NCBI RefSeq assembly: GCF_009749525.1
Contig: NZ_WOAC01000034.1
Span: forward strand, 1 to 45,574
Length of the DNA stretch: 45,574 bases
Direction: 5' to 3'
Source: Mesorhizobium xinjiangense
Lineage (GTDB): Bacteria > Pseudomonadota > Alphaproteobacteria > Rhizobiales > Rhizobiaceae
Shown here piece after piece: positions 1 through 7,312 of this stretch. The translations under genes were made by a program, and so were the position numbers. Under the pieces are notes generated by a model that was not told the DNA's origin, did no database searches, and saw nothing but the letters and a program-made list of their open reading frames with translations. Positions within the stretch are counted from its first letter, which is position 1. Each line of letters opens with the position of its first letter.

Positions 1-52
1 CCGCGCATCGCAAATCACTCCATCGCTCCCAGCCGAGTGAATCACAATTCCC

Positions 53-970
53 GTGCCATTGTTGGAGTTTTTCAGCAACCTGCTAGAGGAATATCTGGAG
101 ACCGACCTGCTTGTCAGGGGGCGATCGGGACTGCAGCCGACACCTGCGCTCGGTGCTGCACTCGACGGTTTGCGAGCGGGTTTCGCGGCGCTCGACAAAG
201 CCACCGACAAGCTGGATTTCCAGCGGGCCGCAGAGATCCATGTCGTTGCCGATCCCGACTGGGCGGATCTGTGGCTTCTTCCGCGTCTCGAGTTCTTTCG
301 CCGAAAACATCCCAACATATCCTTCAACGTGAACGGGGAAGGCGATGTCCCGATGCGTTTGGGGGCAGCGGACTGCATAATCGACCGCGACACGGAAGGT
401 CATGCTGCCGATGGCGAGCCTCTTTTTACCGAACGCTTCCTGCCCGTGTGCTCCCCCGAAAACCAGGCCCGGCTTGAAGGTGCTTTCAATCAGCCTTCCA
501 GTGTGGCGTCTCCAAAGTACCTGCCCATCGGTGCGCTCGAAGACCGGACGAAATTGTGGCGTCACTCCGCTGCCGCGGGCCTGGAAGGGTTCCCGTTGCT
601 CCATATACAGTCGCGTCCTTTTCAGCCCCATACGCCGAGTTGGCGGGAATGGGCCGAAACGTTCGGATACGACCGGGCTGCACCCGAGCGAGGGGTGCGC
701 TACGCGCATATGCGCGACGCGCTCGTGAGGTCGAACGCGGGGCTTCTTATCTGCGGTCTGTCCCTTGTTCTCGACGATGTCGAGGCAGGGAGGCTGAGTT
801 TGCCTTTCCCCATCTGTGACCATGTGCTCGCGACCAGCCCGTACCGCATCAGGATTCGTGATGCCGCCATGGCACGACCGCAGGTCGGACGCTTCCGCAA
901 TTGGCTTTTTTCGGAAAGCGAGACAACGAAGTCGCGACTCAATCGGCTGGCCGCACCGAGATCTTTCTAG
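53..970 (+). CDS. LysR-family regulator, N-terminal HTH incomplete or damaged
   Basis: The protein reads as a GcvA-like LysR regulator: the end of the DNA-binding domain (EEYLETDLLVRGRSGLQPT, about residues 12-30) is followed by a substrate-binding domain with the usual LPRLEFFRRKHP segment near residue 80. The 305-residue frame opens at a GTG at position 53, but LysR proteins have about 35 more residues of helix-turn-helix before this point. In the same frame upstream, ASQITPS resembles the recognition helix but is followed by a TGA at 38-40, so the helix-turn-helix seems broken by an indel or rearrangement, or the gene begins outside the window. It is probably a pseudogene or a truncated effector-binding protein. 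The family assignment is good; functionality is doubtful. Its target is unknown, and no divergent partner is visible inside the window. Confidence 0.6.
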   Translation: MPLLEFFSNLLEEYLETDLLVRGRSGLQPTPALGAALDGLRAGFAALDKATDKLDFQRAAEIHVVADPDWADLWLLPRLEFFRRKHPNISFNVNGEGDVPMRLGAADCIIDRDTEGHAADGEPLFTERFLPVCSPENQARLEGAFNQPSSVASPKYLPIGALEDRTKLWRHSAAAGLEGFPLLHIQSRPFQPHTPSWREWAETFGYDRAAPERGVRYAHMRDALVRSNAGLLICGLSLVLDDVEAGRLSLPFPICDHVLATSPYRIRIRDAAMARPQVGRFRNWLFSESETTKSRLNRLAAPRSF

Positions 971-1365
971 TTGCCGCGCCGCCGGGCGAGTTGGTCCGCC
1001 AGATGCGTGGAAAGTGAGACGGTCTGCTTTGGAGCCGGTCCAGTCGTTTACGCCATGCCTCAGGAACGACCGCTGCGCGCCCGATTTCGGAAGTTTGAAT
1101 TCTGGGTATCGCCGCCTGATAGCGGTCATTCATTCCGCAGGTGAACCCGTATAGGTCCTTCGCCTAACCCACCTCCTGCTGAATCGCTTCGCCGATCCGC
1201 GATAGCATATCCCGCGGCAGTGAAGGCCGGCCGCGGCCAGGCTCTCACGGAACTGTACGGTGCTCGGGGTGCCCGGTTCGACAAGATGCTGGGCGAGCGG
1301 GGCGAGAGCCATGCCAGCGCTATCTGCATTGGCGAGACGCCATTCCCTGTTACAGCAGTTGCTGA
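971..1365. other. Gap of about 400 bp with degraded coding-like sequence
   Basis: No intact gene is supported. On the minus strand between about 1330 and 1160, two frames joined by a shift give a plausible protein tail (ALAPLAQHLVEPGTP, then MLSRIGEAIQQEVG and a stop). This could be the 3' end of a decayed regulator or enzyme, but the family cannot be named. It may belong to the same decayed segment as the damaged LysR gene before it. Confidence 0.3.
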
Positions 1366-2361
1366 TTAGGCTCTCTGCTGAAAGTATCGGAGTGCTGGCG
1401 AAATAAACTCCGGATTCTCCCACGTTGCATAACGCGCGCGAAGGAGCGACGGAAGATTGGCGGTCTGGGGACCGGATTTGGCGAGCATTCCACGCACTAT
1501 TTGGAAATAGCCAAGCACGGCCTCAGGAAGCTCGGCGCCGCCGAGATTTCCGTGCCCCGGGACAATGAGGCGCGGCTGCAACCGCATCATATCGTTGAGA
1601 GCGGTTTCCCACTTTGCAACGTCAATGTCGCCGGCACCGATCATAGGCGGGAAGAACGGGACGATGGGAAACATCCGCTCTTCGAGAAGGTCTCCCGCGA
1701 ACAGGATGCGCTCCTGGGGCAGGAAGAGGATCTGATCCCCCGGAGAATGGGCGGTGCCCCAAGTCCGAAACCGGACTTCACGACCACCGAGATCGATCAC
1801 GGTCTCCGCGGTGTCGTATGTCTCATGCGGTGGCGTCAGTTTGATCCCGTCCAGCAAATGCTTCTGCCCTTCCGGCAGAATGCCGGCTCTGAAGCCGTCC
1901 AACAAGGTCTGACCCGAGCGCTGCAAATAGTCCCGTTGCGCGCTGTTGTAGTAGATGCGTGCGTCGCTCCCGAACACTTGGGCACCGAAGCCGTGTTCCG
2001 GATGGGCGTGAGTTACCGTCAGGATGATCCGGCGTCCCGGTGCGAGTTCTCGCGCCAGGCGCAGGACGTTCTCGGCGCTCTCGATACCAAGACCGCAATC
2101 AATCACCAACACGCTTTCCGTGCCGACGATGATCCCGATACTCGGAACGAGCGGGATGCGCTTGTCGGGCACAAGAAAGACACCTGGCGCCATCTCCGCT
2201 GGAAAACGCGTATCGACGGTTGGCAGGGGCCGCGCGGGCGGCTGCAAGATGTCCTGCTCTTGGGCGCTTGCGCGGATCGGAACCATTCCCGCCAGTCCAG
2301 CCAAGACCGTCAGCTTCAGCAAATCGCGTCTGTCTGTGTATGCTGCCTTGCCAGTCTCCAT
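1366..2361 (-). CDS. Tat-exported MBL-fold metallo-hydrolase
   Basis: Secreted metallo-beta-lactamase-fold hydrolase, about 331 aa. The start is the ATG at 2361, with GGGAGA six bases upstream; a GTG directly before it is also possible. The N-terminus has a twin-arginine signal (TDRRDLLKL followed by a hydrophobic stretch and an Ala-rich cleavage region), so the protein should be periplasmic. Metal ligands are visible: THAHPEHGFG (HxHxxH, with Glu where most family members have Asp), a later His in GTAHSPGD, Asp in AGDLLEER and His in VPGHGN. This pattern matches the branch of the superfamily annotated as quinoprotein-relay-type or general MBL hydrolases. It is the last gene of a minus-strand set after SDR and tautomerase genes, so it probably acts on a lactone, ester or thioester in a small catabolic or detoxification pathway. 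The substrate is not predictable. Confidence 0.85.
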   Translation of the reverse strand: METGKAAYTDRRDLLKLTVLAGLAGMVPIRASAQEQDILQPPARPLPTVDTRFPAEMAPGVFLVPDKRIPLVPSIGIIVGTESVLVIDCGLGIESAENVLRLARELAPGRRIILTVTHAHPEHGFGAQVFGSDARIYYNSAQRDYLQRSGQTLLDGFRAGILPEGQKHLLDGIKLTPPHETYDTAETVIDLGGREVRFRTWGTAHSPGDQILFLPQERILFAGDLLEERMFPIVPFFPPMIGAGDIDVAKWETALNDMMRLQPRLIVPGHGNLGGAELPEAVLGYFQIVRGMLAKSGPQTANLPSLLRARYATWENPEFISPALRYFQQRA

Positions 2362-2403
2362 CACATGTCTCCCTGTGTTCAGCAGCTATCTATCAAAACG
2401 GCG

Positions 2404-2616
2404 TCAGTCCTTTGCCCGGTACTCTTCCGGCATGACGAAGACTTCGTCCGCACGTCCGTATCCGCCATCGGGCACTTCCTCGATCAGGACCATCGTGGTC
2501 GGGCGCACGATCTCGCCGAAATAGCCGACCATCAGTTCGGTCGTTTTGTGGATCAGGTCTTCCTTCTGCGCCGTCGAAAGCGAGGCTTGGGGCAGTTTAT
2601 AGTTCGCGAAAGGCAT
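2404..2616 (-). CDS. 4-oxalocrotonate tautomerase family protein
   Basis: Small 70-residue tautomerase. After removal of the initiator Met the protein begins with proline (MPFANYKLP), the general base of this superfamily. The segment KEDLIHKTTELMVGYFGE, then TMVLIEEVPDGGYGRADE, is typical of tautomerase proteins of about 70 aa that form oligomers and interconvert keto and enol forms. It sits between an SDR gene and an MBL hydrolase gene on the same strand with short gaps (42 and 29 bp), so the three are probably one transcript controlled by the divergent LysR gene. The physiological substrate is unknown. Confidence 0.88.
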   Translation of the reverse strand: MPFANYKLPQASLSTAQKEDLIHKTTELMVGYFGEIVRPTTMVLIEEVPDGGYGRADEVFVMPEEYRAKD

Positions 2617-2645
2617 AGTGTGTTCCTTGGGTTTGAGGGTTGCGA

Positions 2646-3383
2646 TTAGACCGCGCCGCCATTGGCGCGGATGGTTTGACCGTTGATCCAGCGGCTTTCC
2701 GGCCCGGCCAGGAAAACGACGGCGTTGGCGATGTCATCGGGACGGCCGAGGCGGCCGAGCGGAATCATCCGGGTGATGCTGGCAACCAGTTCCTCAGACT
2801 TGCCGCGCATGAAGAAATCAGTTTCGACCGGGCCGGGCGCGATCCCGTTGACGGTGATGCCGCGCGGTCCCAACTCCTTGGCAAGCACGTGCGTCAGCGC
2901 CTCGATCCCTGCTTTCGTCGCGGCATACAATCCATAACCGGGCTGGTAGAAGCCCACCACGCTTGAGGACACGCTGATGATCCGCCCGCCATCGCGCAGC
3001 CGCTTGGCGCCTTCGCGCATACCGCGGAACGTGCCGCCAAGATTGATGGCACAGTGGTCGTCGAAATCCGCGTCCGTAGCGTCGGCTACGGGTGAGAGCC
3101 GCATCATGCCTGCGTTGTTGACCAGTAGATCGACCGGGCCGAACGCGGCTTCAGCGGCATTGAACAGCGTGCGCATGCTGGCCGGATCGCCCACGTCAGC
3201 CTGCACCGCAACCGCCTTCCCGCCCGCCTGCTCGATGTCCTGCACGACCTGACGGGCAGCAGCTTCATCGCGCGCATAGTTCACCGCGACAGCACAACCC
3301 TCTTGGGCAAGCCGTCGTGCGATTGCCGCGCCGATGCCCTTGCCGGCGCCGGTCACGATTGCGGTTTTGTCTTTCAGCCTCAT
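2646..3383 (-). CDS. SDR family NAD(P)-dependent oxidoreductase
   Basis: Classical short-chain dehydrogenase/reductase of 245 aa. The start MRLKDKTAIVTG (ATG at 3383) is preferred over an upstream in-frame codon because GAAGG lies nine bases before it and the family begins here. It has the Rossmann motif TGAGKGIG (about residues 11-18), the NNAG motif, the catalytic Ser in SVSSS, the YxxxK pair in LYAATK, and the PGPVETDFF segment after the active site. Closest in style to FabG or glucose-1-dehydrogenase-like oxidoreductases acting on ketones or alcohols. It heads a minus-strand operon with the tautomerase and the MBL hydrolase and is divergent from the LysR gene at 3480. Confidence 0.9.
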   Translation of the reverse strand: MRLKDKTAIVTGAGKGIGAAIARRLAQEGCAVAVNYARDEAAARQVVQDIEQAGGKAVAVQADVGDPASMRTLFNAAEAAFGPVDLLVNNAGMMRLSPVADATDADFDDHCAINLGGTFRGMREGAKRLRDGGRIISVSSSVVGFYQPGYGLYAATKAGIEALTHVLAKELGPRGITVNGIAPGPVETDFFMRGKSEELVASITRMIPLGRLGRPDDIANAVVFLAGPESRWINGQTIRANGGAV

Positions 3384-3459
3384 TTCTTGACCTTCGTTGC
3401 TCGGCAAGAAGGTAAGGAGACTTGGAGGCGGGATAATCGCCCTTTTGCGGGCAACAAAA

Positions 3460-3474
3460 TTCGACTAATTCGAA
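3460..3474. promoter_or_regulatory. Inverted repeat TTCGA-N5-TCGAA, candidate LysR box
   Basis: A perfect 5-bp inverted repeat (TTCGA, spacer CTAAT, TCGAA) sits six bases before the ATG of the LysR gene, in the 96-bp region shared with the divergent SDR gene. It contains a T-N11-A arrangement as in LysR-type operators. It is a plausible binding site for the adjacent regulator, with autorepression and control of the SDR operon. Functional assignment is by position and symmetry only. Confidence 0.4.
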
Positions 3475-3479
3475 CAATC

Positions 3480-4373
3480 ATGGATCGTCTCGATGCAATG
3501 CGTCTTTTCGTGCGGGTCATCGACCGCCGCAGCTTCACGGCGGCGGCGGCCGATCTTGGCATTCCGCGTTCGACGGCAACCGAAGCGATCCGACGGCTCG
3601 AGCGCGATCTCGGCAGCCGGCTGTTGGAACGCACCACCCGGCATGTGGCGCCCACGCCGGATGGCGAAGCCTATTACCGGAGGTGCCTGTCGATCCTCGC
3701 CGATATCGACGAAGCGGAGGGCGCCTTGCGGGGCGGTGAACCCGCGGGGGTGCTCCGCATCGATGCGCACGGCGCACTGACGCGAGCTTTCCTGCTGCCG
3801 CGCCTGCCGGACTTCCTGGAAGCATACCCACAGATCAGGTTGCAGATCGGCCAGGGCGACAGGCTGGTCGATCTGGTGCGCGAGGGGGTGGATTGCGTCA
3901 TCCGGGCGGGTGAACCGGATGACAGCGGCCTGATCATGCGCAGGCTCCCCGATATTCCGGAGCAGACCTGCGCCAGCCCGCAATATATCGAGCATCACGG
4001 GATGCCCGCTTCGATCGATGATCTCGACCGACACCAGATGATCGGCTTTGTGTCGTCACGCACGGGCCGTGTGATGCCGATGGAGTTCCAGACCGGCGAG
4101 GAGATCAGGGAGGTGACGCTTCCCTGCCGCGTGACCGCCAACGAAGCGGAGACGGCGCATCATCTCGCACGGATGGGCTACGGGCTGATTCAGGCGCCCC
4201 GCTATCGCTTCCGGGAGGATCTGGCGCGCGGCGCCCTTGTCGAGGTCCTGCCAGCCCAGCCGCCGCCGCCTCTGCCGCTTGCTGCCTACTATCCGCAGAA
4301 CCGCCAGCTATCGCCACGTGTGCGGGTTTTCCTTGATTGGGTGGTGGCGGTCTTTGATGCGGCGGATTTGTAG
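3480..4373 (+). CDS. LysR-family transcriptional regulator
   Basis: Complete LysR-type regulator, 297 aa. The start MDRLDAMRLFVRVID (ATG at 3480) is the canonical family start; the frame is open further upstream, but that part overlaps the divergent SDR gene and has no family resemblance. The N-terminal winged helix-turn-helix spans about residues 1-60 (SFTAAAADLGIPRSTATEAI, LGSRLLERTTR). The rest is the periplasmic-binding-protein-like effector domain (AYPQIRLQIGQGDRLVDLVREGVDCVIRAG), typical of the DsdC/AaeR-like subgroup that often controls a neighbouring oxidoreductase. It is divergent from SDR-tautomerase-MBL and is the likely regulator of that operon. The inducer is unknown. Confidence 0.9.
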   Translation: MDRLDAMRLFVRVIDRRSFTAAAADLGIPRSTATEAIRRLERDLGSRLLERTTRHVAPTPDGEAYYRRCLSILADIDEAEGALRGGEPAGVLRIDAHGALTRAFLLPRLPDFLEAYPQIRLQIGQGDRLVDLVREGVDCVIRAGEPDDSGLIMRRLPDIPEQTCASPQYIEHHGMPASIDDLDRHQMIGFVSSRTGRVMPMEFQTGEEIREVTLPCRVTANEAETAHHLARMGYGLIQAPRYRFREDLARGALVEVLPAQPPPPLPLAAYYPQNRQLSPRVRVFLDWVVAVFDAADL

Positions 4374-4852
4374 TTTGATGTACTTGCCTGTGCCTCTGGC
4401 TCGGGCGTCCGCGCCCGCTGCCAGTCGTGATGCTCTGCCCCAACCGAACGACGCTCAATGCGGGCGCGACGCCCGGCTTGTGACCTCTACCTCACCCCGC
4501 GCGCAACGCAGCGAGGCGCGAATGGGGTTACGTTGGGAAAACGTCGCTGGCCGACGGCTTGCGGCTGTACCAGGTGGCCAGCCTGGCATCCGCCTGAGCG
4601 TAAGGAGCACGGAATTATCTGGAGGGCCGTAACGTCCGCTAACGGACAACAGCCCTCCAACTTGATATGTCCGGTGTCGTTTACGGAAAGGCTGTTTTTC
4701 CGCTGAGGTCGCACCAAAGGTGCCAGTTCGTTCCCGGCCCCCCGAACAGGTCATTCGGCAATCGGGTTGGCGACGACCGCTCAGTCCGCAGGACCGCCGA
4801 TCGAGAGGCGCACCGCGGACGGGTGTCTTGAGCCACCTCGCCCCGTGGGGGC
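4374..4852. other. Gap of about 480 bp, no gene; holds a nested hairpin
   Basis: No convincing reading frame on either strand. The middle (about 4480-4620) is low in coding character. A nested inverted repeat occurs at 4621-4658 and is listed separately. No promoter or RNA gene could be supported. Confidence 0.4.
4621..4658. repeat. Nested inverted repeat (outer 7-bp, inner 5-bp stem)
   Basis: The outer arms GGAGGGC (4621-4627) and GCCCTCC (4652-4658) pair perfectly. They enclose a second perfect hairpin, GTCCG (4634-4638), loop CTAA, CGGAC (4643-4647). No U-tract follows, so it is not a classical terminator. It could be an end of a small mobile element, a folded RNA or a protein-binding site. 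Confidence 0.45.
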
Positions 4853-5239
4853 TCAGATCTGGGCGGCGATGGCGGCCTTGTCGATCACCGACCAGACATT
4901 CTGAATCCTGCCATCAGCGATCTCGTAGAATACATTCTCATCGAACTTCACGCGCTTGCCGTTAACCGGTACATCGAAAAGAATGCCAACCGGCGTGCAA
5001 TCGAACCTTAGCCGGCTGGCAACTTGCGGGGGCTCGCAGACAAGAAGTTCAACGTTGAAAGAAAGGTCTGGTATCGCTCGAAAATCCTCTTCGAGCATGC
5101 TTCGGTACCCCTTCAATCCAATCCTTTTTCCATTGTAGTGGACGTCATTGCCAACATGGCGATGGAGGCTGTCCCAGTCCTGCCTGTTTAGGCATTCTAT
5201 ATACGCGTGATAGATTGCCGCGATTTCATCCCTGGTCAT
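4853..5239 (-). CDS. SnoaL-like / NTF2-fold ester cyclase family protein
   Basis: A 128-aa protein of the NTF2-like superfamily, SnoaL-like ester-cyclase branch. Visible family pattern: IAAIYHAYIECLNRQDWDSL at the N-terminus, VHYNGKRIGLKGYRSML, then FRAIPDLSF, RLRFDCTPVG, and a C-terminal FYEIADGRIQNVWSVID. The length matches single-domain members, which form cone-shaped dimers. These are often annotated as ester cyclases or polyketide-cyclase-like, but most have no tested substrate. It stands alone, with the pseudogene of the winged-helix regulator upstream on the same strand. The start ATG has only a weak GAG-type ribosome site. Confidence 0.8.
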   Translation of the reverse strand: MTRDEIAAIYHAYIECLNRQDWDSLHRHVGNDVHYNGKRIGLKGYRSMLEEDFRAIPDLSFNVELLVCEPPQVASRLRFDCTPVGILFDVPVNGKRVKFDENVFYEIADGRIQNVWSVIDKAAIAAQI

Positions 5240-5473
5240 GCATTTATCTCGTCAATGATGTTTTGGCACTCTAGCAAGTCAGTCCTGCACCGCAACACTA
5301 CGTCCGCTTTGTCCGCAAGATCGCCAATCGCGAACCGCATGGCGGAGGGCTCGGTTGAGCCCACCCCTGCCCTTCCTTGTATTCCCACTGGTGGGGCCAA
5401 GCTGTGTGGGAACACGACGCTATCAGAGGGGCGCCGGACGACCGCTCTTCGGGAGCCTTTCCGATATTGCCTG

Positions 5474-7055
5474 CTAGCCGTGCTTTGCCAGCAGCTCGGG
5501 GAAGCGTCTTGCGATCTCCGGGGCGATCGCGGCGTGTCCGTGATGGCGCTGGAGGTGGACCACCAGGCCGTTGAGAACGTTGCGTGATGGATTCGGCGCC
5601 GGAACTGCCGGGCCGAAACGCGGAACAGATAGGTGGACAAATGCCGCCCGAGTTCGGGCGGCATCGCGGCCAATGCGTGCTCCAGGGGCGGGACGAGGTT
5701 TTTGGCTTTGGGCGAGACAAGAAACAGGCCGAAGGTTGCCTGCCCTCCCGGAACGAGGTTGTGCAACTCAGCGGCGAGATGGTCGACCGCGCCACGCTTA
5801 TCGCCGGCCATCATGGCGACTGCCTTGAGGATGAGAAGATAGATATGGAATTGTGAGCTCGGCTCGGCCAGTTCGATGGCGTTGTCATAGAAGCTGGCGG
5901 CCTCGTCGATCTCGCCCCCTTGCTGGCGGCGATCTGCGCCTTCATGGAGAAGACCGCCGCAAAGGCGGTGCTGTTCAAGAAGGCTTCTTCGGTCAGCCGT
6001 TCGGCAAGGGCGAGATAGCCCCGGTCGATGAAGCGCAAGAGCTAGGCGATCGCCAGAAGCAAATGCGGCTTGTCGTGCACGTCGGGCAATGCTCTTAAGG
6101 CAAGCTCCTCGATTTCCGATTCGAGCGGCTGCCAGTCATCGTCACCGAGCGGTGCGGTCTGTATCTCGCCGAGGCTCTGGAGCAGCCTTGCATAATGGTT
6201 GAGCGCCAGCATGACCGAGTGCCTTGGATCGGCCTTGTCTGCCTGATGCGCCTGTTTCAGGCGGGCCGCATTCTCCCGCCAACTCACCGTATCGTCGGTG
6301 AGCATCACGGCCGCGTCGTGCATGCGCAGATGGGTGGGACGGTCGGCTGGTTCTGTTACCGTGTCGTCGGGCAGCGCTTCATGACGCCACAAGGCGTCGG
6401 TGAGCGCCTGTGCCAGTTCGTCGACGTGGTTCGGGTCGCGCCCCCGCGGCCATGTCCGACGCAAGCTCTCGATGATCTGGCGCGAACGCCCCTCGCGCAG
6501 CACCAGCGCCAGATGCAGATGCAGATGCTCCGCATCCGTGTGCGCGCTGACATCGAGTGTGAAGGCGAGATCGTCGGTACCTTGCAGGTCGAAGCGCCAG
6601 CCCGGCCGGTAGAGAATGGTCTTCTTTCCGCCGGTCGCCGCCTTCAGGGCCGAGGCGAGCCGGTGCGGAAGGCCATTGAGAGCACTTTGGTCATCGCCCA
6701 GCCCGAAGACGGGACCGATGAGCAGGAAGGCCGAGAGCGGCATTGTGTCGACCGGCTCGGCGGCCCAGACATAGCCCTCGCCATACTGGGTGACGATGAA
6801 GCGGGCGGAGCGCGCGCTGTCGCCGAGGCGCTTGCGCAGCCGGTTGACGAGGTAATCGACATTGCGCTCCGACAGCGTGCCGGTCTCGTCGCCGAGCGCT
6901 TCGAGCAATTGCGCACGGGTGACAAGTTCCTGCGGCTGGCGCACGAAGCGCAACAGCAAGGCCCGCTCCTGCCGGGTCAGGCGAAGGATCGTGCCGTCGT
7001 CGCGCTTTGCCGTCAGCATGTCGGGCTGGAAAACCAGTTCGTGATAGCGAACCAA
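5474..7055 (-). pseudogene. Winged-helix (OmpR/CadC-type) regulator with TPR-like C-terminus, decayed
   Basis: The gene starts at a TTG (7055) behind a strong GAGGGGGG ribosome site. The first about 95 residues form an OmpR/PhoB-type winged helix (LTRQERALLLRFVRQP, ERNVDYLVNRLRKRLGD, VTQYGEGYVW). The remainder is a long helical, tetratricopeptide-like region, as in CadC-like one-component regulators. The frame ends at a TAG (6042-6044), but the same frame continues to encode similar helical repeats (RFIDRGYLALAERLTEEAF). A one-base insertion in a 5-bp C run (5925-5929) then shifts it; the correct frame resumes with EIDEAASFYDNAIELAEP. A second shift near 5594-5602 restores a tail ending FPELLAKHG at the TAG 5474-5476. 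One nonsense and two frameshift lesions make it a pseudogene. It is divergent from, and probably once controlled, the autotransporter gene, which is also broken. Confidence 0.8.
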
Positions 7056-7245
7056 ATCGCCCCCCTCGATGATTCGTTGCCTTATCCGCCGGCCATTCGG
7101 TGGCCAGCGCGCGGCACGATAGGCGGCCTGGGAAGCTCAAAGGAAGAAATTTTTCTCCTGAAGGGCAAAAAAATCCAAAAATCCGACTCAACCAAATATT
7201 GGTGCGAGATTGTTGTGTTAGCTTCTCCTCAAATTTGAATCGCAA

Positions 7246-7282
7246 CACGGGCAGCGTCCGGCAGGAACCGGGGCTGCCCGTG
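7246..7282 (+). promoter_or_regulatory. Nested hairpin in the autotransporter leader
   Basis: Perfect 10-bp arms CACGGGCAGC (7246-7255) and GCTGCCCGTG (7273-7282) enclose a 17-base loop that itself contains CCGG-N6-CCGG. The structure lies 30 bases before the ATG and 20 before the GAGAGGG ribosome site of the autotransporter gene. In the transcript it could act as an attenuator or stabilising leader; as DNA it could bind the neighbouring winged-helix protein. The surrounding 7056-7312 region is AT-rich and must hold both divergent promoters. Confidence 0.45.
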
Positions 7283-7312
7283 CTGCGCGTGTTTTGATTA
7301 TGAGAGGGCAAT

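Noticed and set aside
1501-2649. Long plus-strand open frame of 382 codons opposite the MBL hydrolase
   Set aside because: Antisense shadow of a GC-rich gene; the opposite strand has clear catalytic motifs and a Tat signal, and this frame resembles nothing.
6195-7238. Plus-strand open frame of 347 codons opposite the winged-helix regulator
   Set aside because: Shadow frame; the minus strand encodes the recognisable winged helix and continues beyond the lesions.
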